NCBI GenBank assembly: GCA_022432975.1 | Contig: CM039512.1 | Coordinates: forward strand, 41,399,501-41,463,500 | Source of the DNA: Begonia masoniana | Taxonomy: Eukaryota > Streptophyta > Magnoliopsida > Cucurbitales > Begoniaceae | Reading direction: 5' to 3' | DNA length: 64,000 nt | Shown: piece by piece, positions 23,801-35,257 of the stretch | Numbering within the stretch: position 1 is the first letter of the stretch | Layout: each line of letters begins with the position of its first letter | Notes under the pieces: model-generated | Seen by the model: the letters and a program-made list of their open reading frames with translations, nothing else | Database searches by the model: none | Told to the model about the DNA's origin: nothing | Program-made: the position numbers and the translations under genes

Positions 23801-26800
23801 TATGGCTCGCGAATTCTCCCACTGGTGGAGGCCGAGTTGATGATAAGCATGGCTCGTGAATTCTCCCATTGGTGGAGGCCGAGATAATGTTAAGTATGGC
23901 TCGTGAATTCTCCCACTGGTGGAGGCCGAGATAATGATAAGTATGGCTCGTGAATTCTCCCACTGGTGGAGGCCGAGATAATGATAAGTATGGCTCGTGA
24001 ATTCTCCCACTGGTGGAGGCCGAGATAATGATAAGTATGGCTCGTGAATTCTCCCACTGGTGGAGGCCGAGATAATGATAAGTATGGCTCGTGATTCTCC
24101 CACTGGTGGAGGCCGAGATAATGATAAGTATGGCTCGTGAATTCTCCCACTGGTGGAGGCCGAGATAATGATAAGTATGGCTCGTGAATTCTCCCACTGG
24201 TGGAGGCCGAGATAATGATAAGTATGGCTCGTGAATTCTCCCACTGGTGGAGGCCGAGATAATGATAAGTATGGCTCGTGAATTCTCCCACTGGTGGAGG
24301 CCGAGATAATGATAAGTATGGCTCGTGAATTCTCCCACTGGTGGAGGCCGAGATAATGATAAGTATGGCTCGTGAATTCTCCCACTGGTGGAGGCCGAGA
24401 TAATGATAAGTATGGCTCGTGAATTCTCCCACTGGTGGAGGCCGAGATAATGATAAGTATGGCTCGTGAATTCTCCCACTGGTGGAGGCCGAGATAATGA
24501 TAAGTATGGCTCGTGAATTCTCCCACTGGTGGAGGCCGAGATAATGATAAGTATGGCTCGTGAATTCTCCCACTGGTGGAGGCCGAGATAATGATAAGTA
24601 TGGCTCGTGAATTCTCCCACTGGTGGAGGCCGAGATAATGATAAGTATGGCTCGTGAATTCTCCCACTGGTGGAGGCCGAGATAATGATAAGTATGGCTC
24701 GTGAATTCTCCCACTGGTGGAGGCCGAGATAATGATAAGTATGGCTCGTGAATTCTCCCACTGGTGGAGGCCGAGATAATGATAAGTATGGCTCGTGAAT
24801 TCTCCCACTGGTGGAGGCCGAGATAATGATAAGTATGGCTCGTGAATTCTCCCACTGGTGGAGGCCGAGATAATGATAAGTATGGCTCGTGAATTCTCCC
24901 ACTGGTGGAGGCCGAGATAATGATAAGTATGGCTCGTGAATTCTCCCACTGGTGGAGGCCGAGATAATGATAAGTATGGCTCGTGAATTCTCCCACTGGT
25001 GGAGGCCGAGATAATGATAAGTATGGCTCGTGAATTCTCCCACTGGTGGAGGCCGAGATAATGATAAGTATGGCTCGTGAATTCTCCCACTGGTGGAGGC
25101 CGAGATAATGATAAGTATGGCTCGTGAATTCTCCCACTGGTGGAGGCCGAGATAATGATAAGTATGGCTCGTGAATTCTCCCACTGGTGGAGGCCGAGAT
25201 AATGATAAGTATGGCTCGTGAATTCTCCCACTGGTGGAGGCCGAGATAATGATAAGTATGGCTCGTGAATTCTCCCACTGGTGGAGGCCGAGATAATGAT
25301 AAGTATGGCTCGTGAATTCTCCCACTGGTGGAGGCCGAGATAATGATAAGTATGGCTCGTGAATTCTCCCACTGGTGGAGGCCGAGATAATGATAAGTAT
25401 GGCTCGTGAATTCTCCCACTGGTGGAGGCCGAGATAATGATAAGTATGGCTCGTGAATTCTCCCACTGGTGGAGGCCGAGATAATGATAAGTATGGCTCG
25501 TGAATTCTCCCACTGGTGGAGGCCGAGATAATGATAAGTATGGCTCGTGAATTCTCCCACTGGTGGAGGCCGAGATAATGATAAGTATGGCTCGTGAATT
25601 CTCCCACTGGTGGAGGCCGAGATAATGATAAGTATGGCTCGTGAATTCTCCCACTGGTGGAGGCCGAGATAATGATAAGTATGGCTCGTGAATTCTCCCA
25701 CTGGTGGAGGCCGAGATAATGATAAGTATGGCTCGTGAATTCTCCCACTGGTGGAGGCCGAGATAATGATAAGTATGGCTCGTGAATTCTCCCACTGGTG
25801 GAGGCCGAGATAATGATAAGTATGGCTCGTGAATTCTCCCACTGGTGGAGGCCGAGATAATGATAAGTATGGCTCGTGAATTCTCCCACTGGTGGAGGCC
25901 GAGATAATGATAAGTATGGCTCGTGAATTCTCCCACTGGTGGAGGCCGAGATAATGATAAGTATGGCTCGTGAATTCTCCCACTGGTGGAGGCCGAGATA
26001 ATGATAAGTATGGCTCGTGAATTCTCCCACTGGTGGAGGCCGAGATAATGATAAGTATGGCTCGTGAATTCTCCCACTGGTGGAGGCCGAGATAATGATA
26101 AGTATGGCTCGTGAATTCTCCCACTGGTGGAGGCCGAGATAATGATAAGTATGGCTCGTGAATTCTCCCACTGGTGGAGGCCGAGATAATGATAAGTATG
26201 GCTCGTGAATTCTCCCACTGGTGGAGGCCGAGATAATGATAAGTATGGCTCGTGAATTCTCCCACTGGTGGAGGCCGAGATAATGATAAGTATGGCTCGT
26301 GAATTCTCCCACTGGTGGAGGCCGAGATAATGATAAGTATGGCTCGTGAATTCTCCCACTGGTGGAGGCCGAGATAATGATAAGTATGGCTCGTGAATTC
26401 TCCCACTGGTGGAGGCCGAGATAATGATAAGTATGGCTCGTGAATTCTCCCACTGGTGGAGGCCGAGATAATGATAAGTATGGCTCGTGAATTCTCCCAC
26501 TGGTGGAGGCCGAGATAATGATAAGTATGGCTCGTGAATTCTCCCACTGGTGGAGGCCGAGATAATGATAAGTATGGCTCGTGAATTCTCCCACTGGTGG
26601 AGGCCGAGATAATGATAAGTATGGCTCGTGAATTCTCCCACTGGTGGAGGCCGAGATAATGATAAGTATGGCTCGTGAATTCTCCCACTGGTGGAGGCCG
26701 AGATAATGATAAGTATGGCTCGTGAATTCTCCCACTGGTGGAGGCCGAGATAATGATAAGTATGGCTCGTGAATTCTCCCACTGGTGGAGGCCGAGATAA

Positions 26801-27016
26801 TGATAAGTATGGCTCGTGAATTCTCCCACTGGTGGAGGCCGAGATAATGATAAGTATGGCTCGTGAATTCTCCCACTGGTGGAGGCCGAGATAATGATAA
26901 GTATGGCTCGTGAATTCTCCCACTGGTGGAGGCCGAGATAATGATAAGTATGGCTCGTGAATTCTCCCACTGGTGGAGGCCGAGATAATGATAAGTATGG
27001 CTCGTGAATTCTCCCA
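23801..27016. repeat. 47-bp minisatellite, about 68 copies
   Basis: The unit starts ATGGCTCGTGAATTCTCCCA and is 47 bp. The first two copies are diverged (GCGAATTC, GTTGATGATAAGC; then CCATTGG, GTTAAGT), one copy near 24090 lacks one A, and the rest appear identical. The unit has no stop in any minus frame, so three overlapping minus frames of more than 1000 codons run through it. These are not genes: they have the same peptide in phase and there is no other coding evidence. Confidence 0.97.
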
Positions 27017-27239
27017 ATGTGACAGTGCAGGACTGGAGAGGCGATTATGACCCCTGGTTATTGCTTCTTATGTCAGTAAGAATACAAGAACTGGAATTAT
27101 GTAGGATAGTGTTAGTATTTTCTGAGTAACTCTGAGTCTGGAATTAATTTTTAAGGGATTATCGAACGGTCATTTTGCTTAAGTCTTCGCTACGTTTATT
27201 CTGAACGAGTCTCTCAATTTTCTATACGCATGAATGTTA

Positions 27240-27840
27240 AGTCATGAAATTTGAAGTCTGTGAAGATTAAGTCTATCGGATGATGTCGAGTGTTTTAGTC
27301 ATCCGGTGATGTCGAGTGTTTGCTCGCCGGATGATAAGGGTTAAGTCGTTGTCGCATAGTCACCGGATGATGCGGGTATTTATAATACCGGGTGATGTGA
27401 GTGTTTTCCTGTCGTTTAGTGACCGAATGATGTGAGAGTTGAAGTGTGTTAGTTGCCGGATGATGAAAGTATGGTTTGTCGTTCTAGTGACCGGATGATG
27501 TAGAGTATTTCTTTGCCGGAAGAAGAGAAATGTTATGTTGTCGTCTAGTGACCGGGGAGGAAGTGTAGTTATTCACCGGATGATGTAGACGATGTTTGTC
27601 GTTTAGTGGCCGAATGTGATTTAATAAGTCATGCGCGATGCACGTGCTCACCGGATGATGTTTCTTATCTAGTGAGATTTTATTGAGTCACGTGTTTGAC
27701 TCGTGTTCACCGGTGGATGTCCACTACTGGGCGATGTTTTAATTGAACATGTGAAACCAACGTGCCTACCGAAAGATATCTTCTATTAGGCGATGATAAG
27801 TGAGTCTCGTAGAGTATACATGATAAATCGGATGGGGCAC
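27240..27840 (+). repeat. Degenerate CCGGATGATG motif field in LTR I
   Basis: About a dozen irregularly spaced CCGGATGATG/CACCGGTGGATG motifs alternate with GTCGTTTAGTG, without a fixed period. Similar fields lie at 180-600 in LTR A and 29450-29990 in LTR K. Confidence 0.6.
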
Positions 27841-28132
27841 ACCCTGCCAGTCGATGCATGCAAATCCATGCAAACCCGAGTAGAATCAGGTTAGGTGATT
27901 TAAGGGCATTTCTTCCCTATCCGATTATGCTTTGGAACTGACGATCGAGTTTAATCGACTGATTCTGTCGATGAATGAATTATTAGAAATATGAAGGAGT
28001 CAAGTTCATGTTCTGAGTTTTAAAAAAAAAAAGTAAGAAGAGAGGAATACTAATAATGAATAGGTGTAGAAATTAAGAAGTAAATGATTACGATTGTCAT
28101 GTTTACGTGGCGATCCCATCGGGGTCGTTACA

Positions 28133-28371
28133 TTTAAGGAATGAAGTGAATTTTTGAAATCTTGGGCTCTCAAACCTCAAGTGGTCGCAACTCCCTCGGT
28201 GAGTCATATATAATTCAGTGTGTGTGTGTGTGTGTTGTTTTCCTAGATTCCATCTTTGTAAGTGTGAGTGAGCTCCATTGTACTACATCCATTCTCCATT
28301 CTCTTCTGTTAGAGGTAGAATCTTCAGCAAGCTTGTAGAAAACTCTCATTGAAGAAAGACTGGAGAGCTTC
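28133..28371. other. Backbone segment between I and J
   Basis: A short non-LTR sequence with a small TG microsatellite at 28220-28235. No gene is seen. Confidence 0.5.
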
Positions 28372-28905
28372 TGTAATGACCCAACCCCCCCCGATGGGTC
28401 AGGCTGTGCAGTCTCGTCTCACACAGGGCCCTGCCACGTGGTTTCTCGAAGGCCGTCTCACGTGTACTCACGATCTTCCCGCTTAAATGGTACCTGGGAT
28501 GGTGAACCCTTGGTTATGTAGACCTGGGGGTCAGGGTTCTAATCCCAAGGAAGGCAAAAACCCCACATCTACCAGGTGGTGGAGGAAGATCGTGAGTACA
28601 CGTGGGACGGACTTTGGGAAACCACGTGGCAGGGCCCTGTGTGAGCCGGGACTGCACGGCCTGGCCCATCGGGGGGGTTGGGTCGTTACAAAAAAGGCAC
28701 CTTTTTTGTAACGACCCGACAGGCCGTGCAGTCCCGGCTCACATAAGGCCCTGCCACGTGGCAGCCACACAGGCCCACCACGTGTATACCAGGTGGTGGG
28801 GGAAGACCGTGAGTACACGTAGGACGGCCTTCGGGAAACCACGTGGCAGCGGGCCCATCAGGGGGCACTGCACGGCCTGGCCCATCGGGGGGTTGGGTCG
28901 TTACA
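28372..28905. mobile_element. Foldback element J with LTR-like ends, TSD GCTTC
   Basis: The ends are TGTAATGACCCAACCCCC and GGTTGGGTCGTTACA, flanked by GCTTC at 28367-28371 and 28906-28910. It is made of two parts. J1 (28372-28690) is an inverted repeat with arms of about 108 bases and a loop of about 100. J2 (28707-28905) is a shorter related copy. They are joined by the spaced palindrome AAAAAGG-CA-CCTTTTT (28691-28706). It has no coding sequence. The TG...CA ends and 5-bp TSD are those of LTR elements, but the long inverted repeats are those of foldback or MITE-like elements. Confidence 0.8.
28498..28545 (+). other. tRNA-like segment in the loop of J1
   Basis: TGGTGAACCCTTGG (about 28500) resembles a pol III A box, and GGTTCTAATCC at 28535-28545 resembles the B box (GGTTCGANNCC, one mismatch), 30-35 bases apart. 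No complete tRNA fold is visible. It may be a captured SINE head. Confidence 0.3.
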
Positions 28906-29211
28906 GCTTCCTTATCAATTGGTGCAGTCATAGCTTCTATTCAACATACTTGCACTCTAGCGACCATAACGTTTCATCTACAACGATTCAACCCTTAATT
29001 TTTGGATGTTCAGCCTCACATGCAGAGTAAGGACCTATCCTAAAATTGCATCAAGAGAACATCAATCAAATGAGATATACCTTCTCAAAGGAGACCTATT
29101 TTCTCGGCCATATTGGTATTCTTCAATCCGACATAGTCTACTCTTTTCCACATAACTTTTGTTTCCCAAAGCTTTTGGTCTTGATATTTGGAGGAAATTT
29201 CCATCATGCAA
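28906..29211. other. Backbone segment between J and K
   Basis: Non-LTR sequence with no recognised gene. It joins the segment ending at 28371 when J is removed. Confidence 0.5.
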
Positions 29212-31384
29212 TGTAACGCCCAGAGTTATCTGAACCCGGTTTGTTACTCATAAACCTGAAGATAACTAAGAAACTTTGGACCAATTTCTTTTTTTACTTA
29301 GCTCAACAGACAGAATTTGACATAAACTAAGTCTCAAAAACATTTAAAACTTGCAGCGGAAATCATTTGGAATGTAAGAGCAATCGGCCCAAAAAGAAAT
29401 AGAGGTTTTTTTTAAAAAAAATCGTGAAATACATGGGGAATCGCAGAAGTCAAAAGCATCTACCGATGGATAAAGTCAACGGAAGAAGCAAGAACAGCAA
29501 ATAGAAGGCTTCTACCGATGACGTAGACCAGAAGAGTTGGAAACAAAAGACATCTCTCAGTGGACTGCATCTACCGATGACGTCAGCCGGATAAATTAAT
29601 TATCCAACATCGTCCGATCGCAAAACAAAAAGTTTTGCGACTCGCACCTACCGGTGGCTAAACGACAAAATCTCTCATTCCATCTTCCGATAAAATAAAC
29701 TGCATACACCGACCACTAAACGACAAAGCATAATACTCACTCGTACCGATAGTGCAAAATCTACATCTTCCAATAGAATGAGAACTACATCTTCCGATGA
29801 CTTTACTGAAAACATTTTCTGATAGAGTTAGAACTATATCTTCCGATGACTTTACTGGAGACATTTTTCGATAGAATTAGAACTACATCTTCCGATGACT
29901 TTACTGGAGACATCTTCCGATAGACGACATAATTATAACTCAACCTCTACCGATAGACATCATCTACCGATAGAGAGAAGAGCGACATACCTACAACTCC
30001 TTGCTATACAACACGACTCTAACTACAGAAAGAATCTACTTACAATACTGGAATCATTCAAAAATAATCCTAACCAATGCAATACTCAAAAATCCAGTAA
30101 GTGCCAACATCAAATCTCAACAGAATACTATTATCAGAAAAGAAAACTCAAAACATTTTCAAAATATTGAAACAACTACTGTCATGAAAACTCAACCTAT
30201 TTAAATTGAAACATTGTCAACTAAATCTTCACTCCAACAGACATCAGTTAAACCGCCTCATCAAATACCAGATCCGTGGCATGAGTATGCTCCTCCAACC
30301 AGCCTATCCCTCAATAAACTCAGAGAATTCACCTGCTGTCGCTTCTTCACCTACATCACAAAACTCATCTGTTAGCCTAATGCTAAGTAAGTAAAGCAGT
30401 AATGAAATGAAATACTGAACATAAATTCCTAAACATGCAGTTTCTACTTTCTCATCTCAGTTGCATTCACATTCATTCATAAGCTGATCTGATCCCTCGG
30501 TTCCCTTGGGAAGTGGATCAATTTTCCCAAATGTTATACATCCTCTACTCGATTAAGGGGCGGATGAATTCCCTTAATAGCTGATTTGATCCCTCTGTTC
30601 CCTTGGGAGTGGGATCCATTCTCCCAATGTTATAAAATCCCTTCATAAATTAAGGGGTAGATTAGTTCCCTTAATAGTTTGTCTGTCACATTCAGTTCAT
30701 GCCTCACCATCCCTACATGGAAATTCATTTTCGTAATCTTTCAGAAAAACATGATGCATGACATACAAAATCATTCACAAGATACATAACCCTACTGTTT
30801 TGTGATGTAGGCCCGAAGGCACATGCATACTTTACTTACCTGGTCTTCTGGAAGGTTTGGTTGAAATCTCCTTCGGGAATTTGCTCGAACATAAATCCAT
30901 AAACCGATCATTAATTAAACCTTCACTAAACTTCATCCTATTCAACCAGAGACCTAAGGAAACTAATTGAGAACTCTGGTCATAATGCATTCCCGATACT
31001 GCACTAAACTGAAACTGACGCCCATCTATAGTATCCTCGAAACCCTCGCATTGGACTCCCTTGGCTATCTAACTGCTAAAATATAAGAAATGGGGAAAAA
31101 CTTACTTAGATAGAAGAAGAGTCTGGTGGAGGATTCGCCGAGAGCTCCGCTGAGCTCGGGCTGGACACCGAAAAGGAGTAAATGATGAAACAGTGGCGGC
31201 TACAGTGCATAAATCTCTAAACCCCTTCCCTTAAATAGGTTATCTACTTTTAAATTGCCAAATTACATAAATGCCCTTGCTTAGTCACTCATTAACCTAA
31301 TCAATAACTCTCCCAATTCTTCCATGAAATTGCACATCATTAATTGACAAGTTAAATTCAGTTTAATTGAAACCGGGTGCTACA
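29212..31384 (-). mobile_element. Solo LTR K (group I), TSD TGCAA
   Basis: The ends are TGTAACGCCCAGAGTT and GAAACCGGGTGCTACA, flanked by TGCAA at 29207-29211 and 31385-31389. It is 2173 bp and closely related to LTR A throughout. The stem arms are 30350-30364 and 30797-30811 (15 of 15), with a GGCCCGAAGGC hairpin and a donor-like site near 30841. Confidence 0.93.
29745..29935. repeat. 49-bp repeat, about three copies, in LTR K
   Basis: AACTACATCTTCCGATGAC-type units start at about 29783, 29832 and 29881 (49-bp spacing) and are diverged from each other. Confidence 0.75.
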
Positions 31385-32704
31385 TGCAAGGACTATAATT
31401 TGTTCAAAATTCAGCCCCAAAGTCCAAGTATTGAAAGTATTGGGCTTGTGGGAAGTTCCTACTTCCTTGTTCAAAATAGTTTTCTAGCCGAGAACAAGTT
31501 TGAGCAATAATTTCCTTTTCCCCCCATTTCGTAGCACGTCAGTTACAGGTATGGTATGTTGTAAATTGATTAAGTAAAAAAGAGTATATTTTTGTGTGAG
31601 CAGTAGAGCGCTCGACCGGAGGTACATTAGTGATTAAACGGTGAAAAAGTTCACGATTAGCAATCATTCGGTTGAGGTTATGGTCAAGTGATAGCGACGT
31701 TTGATGAATCTCGTTTCATTTAGCAGTCGACCAAAGTACAAGGAGTTTTTGACCAGTGTCGTGTAAAATCATGAATTTAAACTAAAAACCCTAACCCTAA
31801 CATATTATTTCGTCCAAAAAATGCGAGCCACCTCCCACCTTCTCTCAAGTTCTGGTAAGGTAAGTCTAATCTAGACCAAAATTTTGTGGGCAATAATCCT
31901 CAATCGATCATGTGTTTGAATAAAGGATATGAGAGGATCGCTTAGATTTTCAAATTTGCTTTTAGGGTTTACCCATAAGAACTTTTATGTTTGATTTTCT
32001 ATTAGTTAGACTTTTGATTTCTTCTTCTAGAATATGTTAATACGTGAGAATTTTTATGGTTTGCTTGATCTAAAGAGAAGGCTAATTGTCACAAGTGATA
32101 GTTATCGTGTTAAGACTTCGAGGTAAGTGATGTTTACATGCATTTGGCCCTTCAATCTACATCACAAGGTGCTAGGATAATTATTGCATTTTTACCTCGT
32201 CTTTGTGATTAATAATGATTTGAAGATGTTCTATTGATTTTTAGCTTTGAAGTAATAGTTTTATTAATGATAGAATGAGGTAATGTATCATGATAACGGA
32301 CTGTTGTCGTGACTTGATTGTGATAATAGACTGCACTGATATTATGTTTTAACGTTTTGCATAGCATGATTATATGTATGTCTCACGCATCATATTAAGA
32401 GAGACTGAATGACTAAATGAATGTAATTAGTACTAGTTGTCGAGTGAGATTCGAATTGGTTGTCCTGTATAAGTTGGACCAAATGGTGCCCACTCCTCTC
32501 CCTAAACTGAATTACCTCCAACGACTAGACTATAAAGTGAAAGAAAAGAAAGAACGAAGATTGAAAAGAAATACATGTTCTTACAAAATTTCATATCACG
32601 TTCAGATTACTTATACATCTCTTACTAAGTGTTAGGCTCATAGATGAACTTTGTGATGTTAGTGAAGATAATGTCGACATACTTGATGAAAGATGAATGA
32701 AAGA
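31385..32704 (+). mobile_element. Backbone, then decayed LTR M (group I-like)
   Basis: The first part is backbone. From about 31800 the sequence follows the plus-strand LTR plan in decayed form: GGTAAGGTAAGTC, then CGAGGTAAGTGATG with TTTGGCCCTTCAATCTACATCAC (32118-32172), and AGTGTTAGGCTCATAGATGAACTTTGTGATG at 32627-32658. Element L is inserted at its right side. A small AACCCTAACCCTAAC run near 31786-31800 is too short to be telomeric. Confidence 0.55.
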
Positions 32705-34767
32705 TGTCAAGACCTGATTCCACTTCAAACCGGATCCCGACGAATTAGGATTCATGAGGTGGGAAATTCAAACCAACAACAATGACGACGACCTGGTAAA
32801 CTAACAGACGTTCCCTAAGTGGGAACCTTCACACAATCCTACCTGGCATCCCGAATTAGGATATCATCATCAATTCAATCTAACCAAAAGATATATATTT
32901 CATAAATTGAAATATCCACATCATTCTCATCAAAGTACTCTAGCAGAAGCGCAAATAAAATAAATAAATAAAGATCAGTCACGTCAGGTGACTTTCCATA
33001 ACCTCAAACCTCCTATGCCTCATTGCACTGTACCTTGCCTTAGTTTCTCTATCCTGGTGAACGTCCTCACTATCTGAAAAATATAAAAAACCACAAAATG
33101 AGTCATTAGCCCAGCAAATAAATCTAGCGACTAGAATTCCTAACCTATAATCTATCCACACTATCGAGGCCCATACGCCGTACTCCACTTAACATTTGAT
33201 TATTTTGAAATCAACTTAAATCAAATATGCTTTTTATTTGAATTCCATGTCATTTATATAAAAATGCATGTAGGTTCGTAATTCAAACCGTTTAAAGTCC
33301 ATCAACCACGTTTTAAAATCATTTTTAGCAAATAGATAAATCTAATGCATTTAAATAAACATGCATGATTCAAAATCATTCAACCACAATTTAAAAATCA
33401 TTCTCAGCAATCAAATAAATCCAATGCAATTAAAATAATGATGCAGCATTTAAAACTATTTTTCCTTTTATCACATTTTCAAAACAGCAGTTTTTAACAT
33501 TCAAATTGATATGTCAAAATTGCAGCCCACTCTAATTGACTCATATAACCATCACACACCTACACATTCTCGGGCTTTCACTGGTAGGGCTGTAGGACCC
33601 ACAAATTGCTTCCTCGCGAGGTTTAAGGACTTTCAACCCTAGGAGAACATATAGTTAATCACCCAGTATTTTCATAGTCATACTATCACACATGAAAAGG
33701 CGAGACCAGCTCAGTGGGTTTTTATGTTACCACCGCTTTCTTTCTCCTTTCTTCCTAACAGTTATAAAGAAATGTTGTACATGTACAAAACACGCACTCA
33801 CCCATGAAATTTGTATTTAAAATTCAATGAGTTCAAATCAATGCAATTGAAAATTGAAAATCAATTTTGCTCAATTAAATGAAAAATTGTTATTCAACTC
33901 GTTACTGTTCTATATTTCAATAAATATTTGAAATAAACCATCCAATATAAATCGAATTTAAACATCAATCAAGAAAACCGAAAATAAATGATTTTCACAA
34001 TTTCTTATTCCATTTTCATAAAAACGATATCAGTTCCTCACTTCAACATCCAATAAAACTCCATTAAATTTACCCAAAAATCTCAATCTATCCATATCCA
34101 AACGGAATTGAAATCTATCTCCACCTATCAAGTTAATAAAGTCTAAACTAGCTATTCTCATCGTTAGAGATATTTACCGTATGTCGATTCCACCTCTTTT
34201 CTCGAAATCTCCACCGATCCCAACAATTTTTACGCCAAAACACTCCTCTCGACGCGCTAATCACTTTACTCTAAAGGGCGGATCGACGATTCACACGTCT
34301 ACCCCTCCTTTTTCTTTCTCTTCCCTCACTGTTCTTCCTTGTTTTCGTCTCTAATTTTTCCCTCTCTCTCTCTCCCTCCCTCCCTCCCTCCCTCCTCTAA
34401 GTAATAACCAAAACAAAGCAGCCACCTAACCCTCATCAATAGTGTTTTATGTTAAATTACCAGTTAACCAAAGTTATCCTTTCAAAAAACTAGTTTACCC
34501 TTCCATCTTTAATAATTACCAAAATGCCTTAATTAATTAAACTTTAATCCTTCTTACTTTTAATCTAACCCAATTAAATTAGTTTTAATCTAAATATTTT
34601 TCTTTTAATTTTTATATTTTTAATATATTTCAATTCATTCAAATTTTGCCTCTTAATTTATCCTTTTTTCGATCCACAAATTAAAACGTATATTTTTACA
34701 TTTATTTCCACAAAATATTCTCAAAATACTATTAAAATTGAGTTCTACAAATTTTCAAACCGTTACA
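32705..34767 (-). mobile_element. 3' LTR of element L
   Basis: It begins TGTCAAGACCTGATTCC and ends AAACCGTTACA, followed by a minus-strand polypurine tract. It matches the split right LTR at 39872-55857 with clearly more divergence than the LTR pairs of A or O. It contains a CTCTCT/CCCT microsatellite at 34362-34396. It shows that the CACAC target of O and the GTTTTTAA target of the hAT were plain LTR sequence. Confidence 0.88.
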
Positions 34768-34785
34768 TTCTTTCCCCCCTTAAGA
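34768..34785 (-). other. Polypurine tract of element L
   Basis: The minus strand reads AAGGGGGGAAAGAA immediately before the LTR start TGTAACGG. Confidence 0.75.
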
Positions 34786-34876
34786 AAATTCCGTCCCCAA
34801 ATTTCTTTCTAACCAAGTTCTCAAAATAAAACTTGAGAATACTTTTCTAAAATCTCATTTTCAAATTTTCAAATTT

Positions 34877-34990
34877 TCATTCATCATCACTCACCCTAAG
34901 TGCTTGCTCGATAAGCAAAGCTCTCTCAACCATATCTGAATACGACTCGAGTTTTTAGACTACGAGTCTACTAGAAATACTCAACCTAAG
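34877..34990 (-). pseudogene. gag of element L, C-terminal segment
   Basis: Read downward from 34990 this continues the gag frame that stops at 39173: after FEQGLR comes LSISSRLVV, an in-frame TAA, then ESYSDMVERALLIEQAL, ending with TGA at 34877-34879. This VERALLIEQ block is the usual one after the gypsy gag domain. The two segments join exactly when insertion E2 and one CTAAG are removed. No protease or pol follows before the polypurine tract. Confidence 0.75.
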
Positions 34991-35257
34991 TGTAACACCC
35001 AGAAAATTTCGATAGTTAGAGTAATTATTTTAGGGGATAAAGGGATTAGATGTAAATTATGCTAAGATAAGAATGTAAGTTTGAAATGTCAAGTTTGAAA
35101 AGGGTTTGAAAAGTCAAATGTGTAAATATCAACCAATAAGAAAAATTCAAAGGAAATTTAAATGAAATGAAAAGAATGAAAGTGGGAATTAATGATGTCT
35201 TCACGTGGAGATTGGAAGACCAGGTGAGGGTTAAGGGTTTAATGGTAATTTAAAGAA

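Larger units (their letters stand above)
22799..28132 (+). mobile_element. Solo LTR I, TSD TTTAA, with 3.2-kb minisatellite
   Basis: The ends are TGTAACACCCGAGATACG and ATCGGGGTCGTTACA, flanked by TTTAA at 22794-22798 and 28133-28137. It is 5334 bp, of which 3.2 kb is the 47-bp array. It has CCAGGTAAATGG (about 23482) and a degenerate 5' arm (CATACACCATAAG, about 23525). No clear 3' arm was found. A field of CCGGATGATG motifs at 27240-27840 resembles the motif fields of LTRs A and K. Confidence 0.9.

Noticed and set aside
23801..27016. CRISPR-like array
   Set aside because: There are no unique spacers: the whole 47-bp unit repeats, in a plant LTR context, with no cas genes.
23711..27017. Three overlapping minus-strand frames of more than 1000 codons
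   Set aside because: They are the 47-bp minisatellite read in three phases. All give the same repeated peptide, and there is no other coding evidence.
28487..29030. Overlapping frames on both strands at the foldback J
   Set aside because: They are caused by GC-rich inverted arms without stops. Mirror-image frames on both strands are expected in a palindrome.
31786..31800. Interstitial telomere repeat (AACCCTAACCCTAAC)
   Set aside because: Only two units, and not the plant TTTAGGG form in register. It is a chance match.
34362..34396. Pyrimidine tract as a polypurine tract of another element
   Set aside because: It is a simple CT/CCCT microsatellite inside the 3' LTR of L, not next to an LTR edge.
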